Shown piece by piece: positions 19,083 to 27,070 of a DNA stretch of 64,000 nt. This DNA is from Candidatus Hydrogenedentota bacterium (GTDB lineage Bacteria; Hydrogenedentota; Hydrogenedentia; Hydrogenedentales; CAITNO01): the NCBI GenBank assembly GCA_903893795.1, contig CAITNO010000099.1, forward strand, positions 1-64,000. The letters are read 5' to 3'. Made by a program: the position numbers and the translations under genes. The first letter of the stretch is position 1. Each line of letters starts with the position of its first letter. The notes beneath the pieces are model-generated. The model was not told where the DNA came from. It searched no databases and worked only from the letters and a program-made list of their open reading frames with translations.

Positions 19083-19919
19083 ATGTTAAAAGGGTTCGTG
19101 GTGGCTTTCTGTTCACTGATGCTGTGCGTGGGTGCTTTCGCGCAGGACGGGGTGATGGCCGACATCATGTCTGGGAAACTGGTGAACCCCGCGGTGGGGG
19201 CCTGGGCCTGGTATGACGTGAAGGATGCCGCGTCGGGGGAGCACTTGTTCCTGCGGCAGGCGGTGGTGGGGGAGGCGAAAGTGGACGGGAAGAACGGTTA
19301 CTGGATTGAGACGGAAGTGGTGCCGCACATCGGCTATCCGATTATTTACAAGATGTTGCTGACCGGCCCGGCGGGGGACCCGAAAAACATTCACAAGGTC
19401 ATCATGCGCGACGGGACCAACGAAGCGAAGGAAATGGACGTGGACCCGTCGGCGGCGCAGCCGGGCAATCTGGGCGCCGCCAAGGGAAAGGTTGTGGGCA
19501 CGGAAAAGATTGAAACACCCCAGGGTGCGGTGGAGGCGGAGCATGTGGTGGCCGAGCAGGACGGCAAGAAGACGGAACTCTGGACGAGTGAAAAGATTCC
19601 GCCGATGGGAATCATCAAGCTGGTTTCGCCGGACGGGGAACTGGTGCTGCAGCGTTTCGGCAAGGGCGGCCCGGACGGGGAGAGCGCGATAGACAGGAAG
19701 ATTGACGCACCCTCCGCCAAGGGGGAAACCAAGGTCACGGTGAAGGTGAACGGCGAGCCGCGCGAGGTGCCGCAGGACCAGCCCGGAAAGAATTCCGGCA
19801 CCGCGGGCGCCGCCGCGCCGGAAAAGAAAACAGCAGCCCCGGCGAAAGCGACGGGCAAGGCAAAACAGGACGGCTCCGCGCCGAAGAAGAGCTTCTCGAA
19901 AAAGAAGGACGCCCAATAG
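19083..19919 (+). CDS. Exported protein with a Lys/Ala/Pro-rich tail
   Basis: The 278-aa product has a signal peptide ending near AFA-QDG (residue 20). Its mature domain of about 180 aa looks beta-rich, and a low-complexity basic tail (about 210-278) is dominated by Lys, Ala, Pro and Ser. I recognise no catalytic motif. ATG 19083 has GGAG at the right distance and is better than the TTG just before it. It runs divergently from the kinase and lies 48 bp before the acyl-CoA synthetase gene; the tail could contact nucleic acid, membrane or glycan. Confidence 0.75.
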   Translation: MLKGFVVAFCSLMLCVGAFAQDGVMADIMSGKLVNPAVGAWAWYDVKDAASGEHLFLRQAVVGEAKVDGKNGYWIETEVVPHIGYPIIYKMLLTGPAGDPKNIHKVIMRDGTNEAKEMDVDPSAAQPGNLGAAKGKVVGTEKIETPQGAVEAEHVVAEQDGKKTELWTSEKIPPMGIIKLVSPDGELVLQRFGKGGPDGESAIDRKIDAPSAKGETKVTVKVNGEPREVPQDQPGKNSGTAGAAAPEKKTAAPAKATGKAKQDGSAPKKSFSKKKDAQ

Positions 19920-19967
19920 ACCAAGGTTCGCAAAGCGCCGTTGAGTCGGCTGCAGGGAGACCGGTGG

Positions 19968-21506
19968 ATGCTTAATTTGGCTCATTTCTTGAACGTGACC
20001 GCAGAGACGAAACCCGACACCACGGCGGTGATCCTCGACAGCGTGAGCATGAACTACCGCGATGTGGCGTCCTATGCGCGCCGGGTGGCGAATGTGCTGC
20101 GCGCCAAGGGCATCGGGCAGGGGGACCGGGTGGCCATGATGCTGCCCAACACGCCGCACTTTCCGATTGTGTATTACGGCATCCTGCACACCGGGGCGGT
20201 GGTGGTTCCCGTGAACGTCCTGTATCAGGAAGATGAGATTCTGCACTACCTGAAGGATTCGGGCGCCAAGGCGTTCTTTGCCTTCAGGCTCTTTGAAGAG
20301 ACCGCGCGCAAGGCCTATCAGGCCGCGCCCGAGTGCGAGCATTTTGTGGTGGTCTCCGGCATGGGCGACATGTCCCAGCCGGAAGTCGGCGACAACTTCA
20401 TGGCCCTCATGATTGCCGTGGACGACAAATTCGACACGGTGCAGACCATGCCGGACGACACGGCCGTGTTCCTGTACACATCGGGAACGACGGGCGCACC
20501 CAAAGGTGCCGAACTGACCCATTTCAACATGTTTTTCAACGCCTACTACGCGGCCAGGTATATCGTGCGCGCGCAGGAGGGCGATGTGGCGCTGGTGACG
20601 CTGCCGCTGTTCCATTCTTTCGGGCAGACCTGCATCATGAATGCCAGTGTCATTGGCGGCACCACCATGACCATGCTGCCGCGCTTTGAAACGGAGAAGG
20701 CGATGGAGGTGATCACCCGCGACGGGGTCACCACGCTGGCGCTGGTGCCGACGATGTATTTCTTCATTCTGGACAACGAGAACTGGGAGAAGTACGACTT
20801 CAGCAAGGTGCGCATCGCGGTGTCCGGCGGCGCGCCCCTGCCCGACGAGGTGCATGCGCGGTTCCGCGAACGCTACGGCATTACCCTGCTGGAGGGCTAC
20901 GGCCTGTCGGAGACGAGCCCGGTGGCCTCTTTCACCCGCGAGGGCGACGAGGTGCGCGTGGGTTCCATTGGCAAGCCCATTTGGGGCGTGGATATGCGGA
21001 TCATGCGCGATGACGGGGTATTCGCCGAGGCCGGCGAGGTGGGCGAAATCGTCATCCGCGGGCACAATGTGATGAAGGGCTACCACAACAATCCGCAGGC
21101 AACCAAGAGCGCCATTGTGGACGGCTGGTTCCACAGCGGCGATGTGGGCCGTTGTGACGAAGACGGCTATTTCTACATCATTGACCGGAAGAAGGACCTG
21201 ATTATCCGCGGCGGGATGAACATTTACCCGCGTGAGATTGAGGAGGTGCTCTACCGTCACCCGAAAGTGCGCGAGGCTTCCGTGGTCGGAATACCGGACC
21301 GCGCGCGGGGTGAGGAAGTGAAGGTGTACGCGTCGGCCCGCGAGGGGGAGGTGCTGACGGCGGAGGAACTGAAGGTATTTCTCGAAGAGCGGATGGCCCG
21401 CTACAAGTGGCCCAAGGAGATTGAGGTGATGGAAGAGCTGCCCAAGGGACCGACGGGCAAGATCCTGAAGCGCGAACTGAAGCAACGGGCCACCGGACCA
21501 GCCTGA
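19968..21506 (+). CDS. Long-chain-fatty-acid-CoA ligase (AMP-binding family)
   Basis: It activates a carboxylic acid, probably a fatty acid, to an acyl-AMP and then acyl-CoA. The 512-aa protein has the AMP/ATP loop YTSGTTGAPKGAELTH (about 165-180), GYGLSETSPV, the YFYIIDRKKDLIIRGG hinge and the C-terminal PKGPTGKILKREL with its catalytic lysine. ATG 19968 has GGGAGA upstream; an earlier in-frame TTG adds nine unlikely residues. It has no signal peptide. Chain-length preference is not readable. Confidence 0.92.
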   Translation: MLNLAHFLNVTAETKPDTTAVILDSVSMNYRDVASYARRVANVLRAKGIGQGDRVAMMLPNTPHFPIVYYGILHTGAVVVPVNVLYQEDEILHYLKDSGAKAFFAFRLFEETARKAYQAAPECEHFVVVSGMGDMSQPEVGDNFMALMIAVDDKFDTVQTMPDDTAVFLYTSGTTGAPKGAELTHFNMFFNAYYAARYIVRAQEGDVALVTLPLFHSFGQTCIMNASVIGGTTMTMLPRFETEKAMEVITRDGVTTLALVPTMYFFILDNENWEKYDFSKVRIAVSGGAPLPDEVHARFRERYGITLLEGYGLSETSPVASFTREGDEVRVGSIGKPIWGVDMRIMRDDGVFAEAGEVGEIVIRGHNVMKGYHNNPQATKSAIVDGWFHSGDVGRCDEDGYFYIIDRKKDLIIRGGMNIYPREIEEVLYRHPKVREASVVGIPDRARGEEVKVYASAREGEVLTAEELKVFLEERMARYKWPKEIEVMEELPKGPTGKILKRELKQRATGPA

Positions 21507-21554
21507 TGAATTAGGAATGGAAGACGGCTGAAGGCCGAAAGATAAGAGAAAGAG

Positions 21555-21595
21555 AACGGGCGGGAAACCTCTTCAGGTTTCCCGCCCGTTTCTTT
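21555..21595. terminator. Strong intrinsic terminator
   Basis: A 16-bp perfect stem (arms 21555-21570 and 21575-21590, GC-rich in the middle) closes a CTTC loop and is followed by TCTTT. An A-rich run on the other side makes it usable in both directions, serving the ligase gene and the converging gene at 21683. Confidence 0.88.
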
Positions 21596-21682
21596 ATGGG
21601 CTTGGAGGGGACCACCGGAATGCCGCCGGGGATGTTTCCGATCTCGCGGAAGGGACCGGCGGCTCCGGTGGTATATTCCCTG

Positions 21683-23191
21683 TTATTTCGTCACTTTGGT
21701 GACCGTGTCCGCAATGCCGGCAAATCCGCCCGGCACGGCAACGCGGAGTTCGCGCCATTCGGCGTTGTTGCCCAGCGTGGCCACAATCTTCTTGCCGCTG
21801 GCGCTCAGCTCTTTGACTTGCGGAGGCAGCGCGTCAAGCTGCGCGGCGGGGATTTTGGAGGGGTCGATCACGACAAAGCCGTTGGCGGCCGAGGCGAGGA
21901 GTTTCGGGTCAACCGAACCAGCGCCAGCCTTTACGGTGCCGTCGGCGTTGAGCGTGTCGATGGCCTTCTTCAGCGTCGCTTCATTGGTGCTGACCATCAG
22001 CAGTTTCCCGGCCAGCGCGATGTACACGTTGACGCCCTGGGTCACGTTTTCCTTCACATAAACATCGGCGCCGTTCTGCTGGTACTTGGGGCCCGACTTG
22101 GTGTCGATGCCGGCGAGGCCGAGCAGGCCGACAACCTGTTCCGGCTTGGCAAGGGTGGCGGCGATAAGGCCGTCGGGGATGTTGTTGTTCACGCCGGTGA
22201 TGGCAAGGGCAAGCTCATCGCCCAGCATCTGGGAGGCCAGCATGACATAGGTGCCGATCTTGGCGAGGGCCGGATTGGCCATCATCAGCAGACGAGCCTT
22301 TTCGATGAGCGCGGCGTTGTTGCGCAGGTCAATCATAATCGGGGCGCTGCCGCCGAAGAGGGCGTTCAGCTTGAGCGGGCTGGCGGGGGCGGCCACGGGG
22401 CCGGCCGGGTCGTGCATGCCGACGCGTACATAGGCTTCGCCGTTCTGCTCGCCGATGCCGAGCACGATCTCGTCGATGAACGACTTGAGGTAGTCAATCG
22501 CCGGGCTGAGATTGGCGCCACTGGGAAGGGTCGGCTTGATGAGGCCGGCCGAAATGAGGCGGTCAAGGGAGGTGATCACGGCCACTTCCTGCGGGGCGTT
22601 CGACTTCATGTAGGCCAGCGCCACGGGGCTCTTCACCTTGGCGGCCACTTGGGCGATCATTTCGGGCGTGGAACCCAGGAAGACATAGCTTCCCTGAATC
22701 GAATAGCCGAAATTGTCGGACTTGGAAAACAGGCCCTTGGCTTCGCCAACGGTGATTTCCTCAGGCTTTCCCGAGAAGATAAGCTTCAGTTTTTCTGTCG
22801 CGACCTTTTCGTCTGCGATGGGCAGCGCGCCCGCACCGTTCTGGGATTCGGTGCTGGCGGTGACAAACAGCGCCAGGGGCTTGTCGGTGGCCAGACCGGC
22901 TGCTTTGAACACCTGGACCAGCGAGTTCGGGTCTTTGACGCCGAGCTTGGTCGAAAGGTCGCCCAGAAGTTCGGCCACGTTCGCCTTTTCCTTCACGCCG
23001 GGGACGCCCATGGCAACGGCGCTCTGCTTTTCAAGGTAGTCCACGGACGGCAGGAGCACGGCCGCCTGGGCCGTTTCAGGCATCAGGGAAAGGGGGTTTT
23101 CCTGTGCCCGGACCCCGGCGGCAAAGCCAAGGGCGATTACGGTGGCAAGCACCAGGCAAAGCGCGTTCTTGCGGTAAGTTGCGGTCATCAT
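21683..23191 (-). CDS. Large exported protein of unknown function
   Basis: The 502-aa protein has a typical signal peptide (MMTATYRKNALCL to VRAQ, about residue 30). The mature chain is made of alternating short helices and strands with phrases such as KPLALFVTAST, LAGKLLMVSTNEATLKKAID and GFVVIDPSKIPAAQLD. This pattern resembles periplasmic DUF3352-like proteins, but the assignment is tentative. An AGGAGG site lies 10 nt before the ATG. It stands alone between a bidirectional terminator and a 449-bp gap. Confidence 0.75.
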   Translation of the reverse strand: MMTATYRKNALCLVLATVIALGFAAGVRAQENPLSLMPETAQAAVLLPSVDYLEKQSAVAMGVPGVKEKANVAELLGDLSTKLGVKDPNSLVQVFKAAGLATDKPLALFVTASTESQNGAGALPIADEKVATEKLKLIFSGKPEEITVGEAKGLFSKSDNFGYSIQGSYVFLGSTPEMIAQVAAKVKSPVALAYMKSNAPQEVAVITSLDRLISAGLIKPTLPSGANLSPAIDYLKSFIDEIVLGIGEQNGEAYVRVGMHDPAGPVAAPASPLKLNALFGGSAPIMIDLRNNAALIEKARLLMMANPALAKIGTYVMLASQMLGDELALAITGVNNNIPDGLIAATLAKPEQVVGLLGLAGIDTKSGPKYQQNGADVYVKENVTQGVNVYIALAGKLLMVSTNEATLKKAIDTLNADGTVKAGAGSVDPKLLASAANGFVVIDPSKIPAAQLDALPPQVKELSASGKKIVATLGNNAEWRELRVAVPGGFAGIADTVTKVTK

Positions 23192-23640
23192 GCTTCTCGA
23201 TCCTCCTGAATGGGTGTTTTGGCTGTGTCCAGCCGGTGTTTTCGCTCACAAAGTCGGTACTATAACAGGTGAAGTCCAAAAAGAAAAACCGTCCGTTTGA
23301 CCTGCGGGAGGGGCAAAAGGTTTCTCTTTACAGCCGGGTTCGAAATGTGAATTTCCAGCGGCATTCCTGCCCGGCGATGGGACTGCCTGGCCCCGGCGCG
23401 GCCAGGGAATGGTTTTAAGTGATTTAATTCGAATGGTTTACGCGTTTTACGCACGATGGGTGCGCTCTACAGGGGGTGTCCAGCGGGGAGGGACTCCATC
23501 CATTACGCCATTTCGTCCCTTTCCATTTCACACCATGGGCCGGTATCGTCCATAATGGAGTGGGTCTCAGGCATTTCGGAAACGGCACTTGCCGGTTCTC
23601 CGTTCCTGGATGATGGATGTCAACATGGAGGATATGGGCA
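23192..23640. other. Divergent intergenic region, no gene recognised
   Basis: This 449-bp gap separates two outward-reading genes. It holds a CCTGGCC/GGCCAGG hairpin (23386-23406) and an AT-richer stretch around 23411-23450 where a promoter could lie. I see no open frame with a ribosome site other than those of the flanking genes and no structured RNA I can name. Confidence 0.5.
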
Positions 23641-24846
23641 GTGGGCACCGAACTGACGCGACGGCACTTTCTTGGCGGGACGGCGGGGTTGGCCGCAATC
23701 AGCGTGATGCGGACAGCCGTGGCGATGGGAACGGAGGCCAATTCGAAAATCGAGGTGGGTGTGGTCGGCCTGGGCGGGCGGGGCGACATGATTGCCCAGT
23801 TCATTGAGGAACACGGCGGATACCAGATTACCGCCGTGGCGGATTACTTTCCCGAGGTGGCCGAGGCCGCGGGAGAGCGCCATGGTGTGCCCAGGGAGCG
23901 CCGCTTCAGCGGGTTGATGGGATACCGGCGCCTGCTGGAAAGCAAGGTGGACGCGGTCTTCCTGGAAACGCCGCCCTATTGTTTTCCCGAACACACGGCT
24001 GCGGCGGTGGAGGCGGGATGCCATGTGTACATGGCCAAGCCGGTGGCTTGTGACGCGCACGGCTGCCTGGAAGTGCAGGCCACGGCCAGAAAGGCCCAGG
24101 CAAAGGAAAAGGTGTTTCTGATTGATTTCCAGACCCGGACCGAAGCGCTCTATATCGAGGGCATCGACCGGGTGCACAAGGGGGAGATTGGGAAGATAGG
24201 AATGCTGAGTTCGCTGTATTCGGATGAGGCTTTCGCGGACCCACCGCTTACGGCGAATGTGGAAAGCCGCCTCCAGCACCTGATTTGGGTCAACGACGAC
24301 GCGCTGGGCGGAGGCTATCTGGTCAATGCGGGCATTCATGCCCTTGATGTGGCGCTGTGGCTGGCGGGGGACAAACCGGTGAGCGCCACGGGCGCATCGC
24401 GCATCGCCCGCAATGAACCCCACGGGGACACCCACGACGTGTATTCACTCACCTATGAATTCGCCGACGGTTTGATTCTGAACCATCGCGGCGAACACCT
24501 GAAGAACAAATTTGAGTTCCATGCGGACTGCACGGCCCACTGTCAGGACGGCTATCTCGAAACCGGTTATTCGGGAAAGGTGACCATGCCCGGCAGGAAC
24601 GGTTCGTGGGAGGGCGGCGACGTGAAGGAACTCTACCAGGCTGGGGCAAAACGAAACATCGCCATTTTCCATGAAAGCATTGTGGGCCGCAAGTATGGGA
24701 ATTCAACGGTGGAATCGAGCATCAACGCCGCGCTGACCGCGATTTTGGGACGAGAGGCTGGGTTGCGCCGGACCAAGATTACGTGGGACCAGATGATTGC
24801 CGAAGACCGGCGCTTGGTGCCGAATTTGGATGGTTTGAAGGCCTGA
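23641..24846 (+). CDS. Tat-exported Gfo/Idh/MocA-family oxidoreductase
   Basis: The 401-aa protein begins with a twin-arginine signal (LTRRHFLGGTAGLAAIS), so it is folded with its cofactor and then exported. The Rossmann motif is GVVGLGGRGD, and the catalytic-lysine segment reads MAKPVACD. A GIHALDVALWL segment supplies the expected histidine. GTG 23641 is chosen over an in-frame ATG at 23617: it has GGAGG nine bases upstream and puts the Tat motif at residue 6. Exported relatives act on sugars, for example Glycosidase-type GH109 enzymes or glucose-fructose oxidoreductase. Substrate unknown. Confidence 0.87.
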   Translation: MGTELTRRHFLGGTAGLAAISVMRTAVAMGTEANSKIEVGVVGLGGRGDMIAQFIEEHGGYQITAVADYFPEVAEAAGERHGVPRERRFSGLMGYRRLLESKVDAVFLETPPYCFPEHTAAAVEAGCHVYMAKPVACDAHGCLEVQATARKAQAKEKVFLIDFQTRTEALYIEGIDRVHKGEIGKIGMLSSLYSDEAFADPPLTANVESRLQHLIWVNDDALGGGYLVNAGIHALDVALWLAGDKPVSATGASRIARNEPHGDTHDVYSLTYEFADGLILNHRGEHLKNKFEFHADCTAHCQDGYLETGYSGKVTMPGRNGSWEGGDVKELYQAGAKRNIAIFHESIVGRKYGNSTVESSINAALTAILGREAGLRRTKITWDQMIAEDRRLVPNLDGLKA

Positions 24847-24872
24847 GCGTTTTGGGTATGGCCGACCTCTGC

Positions 24873-26831
24873 TCAGTTGCCCTGGCTGGTTGCTGAAAGG
24901 GAATCGAGCGGTATCGCCGCATCCTCTGCAACAAGTGCAATGGCATGGGGGCCGTTGGCCATTTCCGCGCTGGTCCACACCACGTGAGACGGAGTCGGTG
25001 TGTCGGCGTGAAAGTTGATGGACGGTTGCTTTGCCCCGTCGATTATGACGGTTCCTTTCCCATAACCAGGGCCTGTGGGTGCCCAGAGTTCAAATTTGGT
25101 GCCGTCCACATTCCACTTCGCCCTGGCGCCCGGCTTTAGCGACACGGCGCCGACACCATAACGGAAGGCTCCATCCTCTTTCTTGTCCCAAGTCTCACTG
25201 GCCGAACCGGCGCCAAGAACCGCCTCAGTGTAGAGATAAGGGATAATACTGGGGGATGTTTCACCGGGCAGATAGAAATTGTTCACCTGCAGGCAACTGT
25301 GCTGTGCGGCCGTCAGGCCAAGGGCGCCGGAGACCACCTCTAGCGAACCCTGCCAGACGCATGCCGTGTTGATGTTCAGCACGCCCTTTCCCTCGGAGGA
25401 TAAGGTCAAAGAGAGGCGTTCAGCGGGAGTGGCGAGCTTTCCCGAGGCAATGACTTCGGGAGAGAGCGTGTCTCCGGTCTTGGTGATGCGCCAAGTGTCC
25501 GCTGTCAGGAGGAGCGCGTGGTGACGCGTCAGGGACAAGCGGTGCAGTGCGGCATCGGCCGCAGGCTTGTCCGGTCCGAGTGGCGCGTTGTATCCCCAGA
25601 GCAGGGCAACCTCTCCGGTGTATTTCAGCGTGGCCGCCAGTTCAAAGGCGGAGCAGTTTCTCTTGAGGAGCGTGAGGCTTGTTCCCCCATGTCCGCCCAG
25701 GACGAAGCCCTGTTCGCGATAGGGCTGGTCCCACGGACGCCTGGCAAGGTTGATGGTTCCCATTCCCTGCGGATCGCGGGAGGGAAACATGACATTGAAA
25801 CTGCCGGTCTTGTCCACGAAACCGGTGAAGGTCTGGCCCCAGATGCCGTAGTATTCGTTCGGCACTGGCTCGGCATGCCACACCGACCCGCACTGTTGGA
25901 GTTCCCAAGCCTCCGCGCGGTGCGCCTCTTCGGTGGGCGCGCGGAACAGGCACTGAAAGTCGCGGTTCTGCGCCACCGAGGTGGCCGGGGCGTAGACATA
26001 ACCGCCGTGCTGAAAGGCGGGAAAGAATTCCATGAGGGGCGGATGGAAGTAGTCGCCTTCCACGGTGCGCAGCGGCACGGGGTCGGAATAGGGGCCTTCT
26101 GGCTTTTCCGCAGTGGTGCCAAAGAGCGCCCAGCCATAATTGGCGCCCGAGTCCATCATGAAGAGCACCATCCAATCATGGTCGCGCTTGACGATGCTCG
26201 CGGCGTAGCCGCGCCGGTACTTGCCCATGCGCAGCGGACTCTTTCCCGTGCGGTACACGGCGGGCGAAGTGCGGATGAACGGACCTTCGGGCCGTTCGGA
26301 CCAGGCATATCCCACGCCGCTGTCGGAGGGGGCCGGGGGATTGGCCGCCGTTTCCCAGCGGGTGTCCAGGGTGCACCAGTCGTAAATCATATGATAGCGC
26401 CCGTCCGCATAGAGCACGGACACGTCGGGCGCGTGTCCTACCGGGGATGTGTTGTCATCAAAGCGGAAGGGTTCGTCGGGGAAGGGGCAGGCCAACTGTT
26501 CCCACGTGGTGCCGTGGTCCCGGGAGCGGCACACGAGACAACGCATAATTAGGTCGTCCGTCATGGCATAGTTTTTCGCGTACAGGCCTATATAGACAAA
26601 CCAATCGCCGCTCTTGGGGTCTTCAAAGAGGAATCCGTTTACGGGCCATTCGTAGGGCGGGGCGCCCCGGTAAATGGGGTTGCCGGGAAGCCGTTTGAAA
26701 CTGTCGAAGGACGGGTCGCCATAAACAGGGTGGTGCAACCAGTCGTTCCGGTGTTCCGGCGCGGCAAAATCGACTTCCGGGCCAAAGGCCCCCAGTCCGA
26801 CGAGCAGTAGCGGTAAAAGCGGCATGAGCAT
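24873..26831 (-). CDS. Exported glycosidase-like beta-propeller protein
   Basis: The 652-aa protein has a hydrophobic signal (LMPLLPLLLVGLGAFG). The first about 400 residues carry aromatic and acidic repeats (EDPKSGDWFVYIGLY, PEGPFIRTSPAV, DWMVLFMMDSG, PEGPYSDPVPL) like five-bladed glycoside hydrolases of the GH43/GH32/GH62 type. A C-terminal beta-sandwich of about 200 residues may bind glycan. ATG 26831 has GGAGG eight bases upstream; the open frame extends 52 codons further with no such site. I cannot assign the catalytic residues with certainty, so the enzyme family is tentative. Confidence 0.7.
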   Translation of the reverse strand: MLMPLLPLLLVGLGAFGPEVDFAAPEHRNDWLHHPVYGDPSFDSFKRLPGNPIYRGAPPYEWPVNGFLFEDPKSGDWFVYIGLYAKNYAMTDDLIMRCLVCRSRDHGTTWEQLACPFPDEPFRFDDNTSPVGHAPDVSVLYADGRYHMIYDWCTLDTRWETAANPPAPSDSGVGYAWSERPEGPFIRTSPAVYRTGKSPLRMGKYRRGYAASIVKRDHDWMVLFMMDSGANYGWALFGTTAEKPEGPYSDPVPLRTVEGDYFHPPLMEFFPAFQHGGYVYAPATSVAQNRDFQCLFRAPTEEAHRAEAWELQQCGSVWHAEPVPNEYYGIWGQTFTGFVDKTGSFNVMFPSRDPQGMGTINLARRPWDQPYREQGFVLGGHGGTSLTLLKRNCSAFELAATLKYTGEVALLWGYNAPLGPDKPAADAALHRLSLTRHHALLLTADTWRITKTGDTLSPEVIASGKLATPAERLSLTLSSEGKGVLNINTACVWQGSLEVVSGALGLTAAQHSCLQVNNFYLPGETSPSIIPYLYTEAVLGAGSASETWDKKEDGAFRYGVGAVSLKPGARAKWNVDGTKFELWAPTGPGYGKGTVIIDGAKQPSINFHADTPTPSHVVWTSAEMANGPHAIALVAEDAAIPLDSLSATSQGN

Positions 26832-27012
26832 CAATCTTGCCTCCGTGCATTGTTGCGATGGAACGATTGTAGCGCAGGACAGGAGGGGAATTGCAGTAGG
26901 TGAATAGGCGGTATCCCTGGGTGCGGGTGACCGTGCCGGAGTGGGAACAATGCCTCTTAAGGAATTCCAGGAGCAACCAACCACCAATTACAGGCCAAAA
27001 TTGCCTCTGGAA

Positions 27013-27036
27013 TACTGAATAAAAATGCAGTATAAT
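27013..27036 (+). promoter_or_regulatory. LexA-like (SOS) operator overlapping a perfect -10 box
   Basis: TACTG-N10-CAGTA at 27013-27032 matches the enterobacterial LexA box in both arms and in spacing (16 of 20 positions by my alignment). Including one more base each side, the arms read ATACTG and CAGTAT. The right arm runs into a consensus TATAAT (27031-27036), so a bound repressor would block RNA polymerase. The -35 region is weak. The polymerase gene starts 34 bp after the -10 box. Confidence 0.65.
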
Positions 27037-27070
27037 TTCATGGGAATTGGTGATGGCGGGGGAGAGGTGC

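Noticed and set aside
19113-21485. A very long open frame (about 790 codons) on the minus strand
   Set aside because: It is the antisense of the exported-protein and acyl-CoA-synthetase genes. The GC-rich codon pattern keeps it open, and the plus-strand products have clear family motifs.
21596-23209. Open frame of about 537 codons on the plus strand
   Set aside because: Antisense of the exported protein at 21683-23191, which has a signal peptide and ribosome site. It also starts inside a terminator region.
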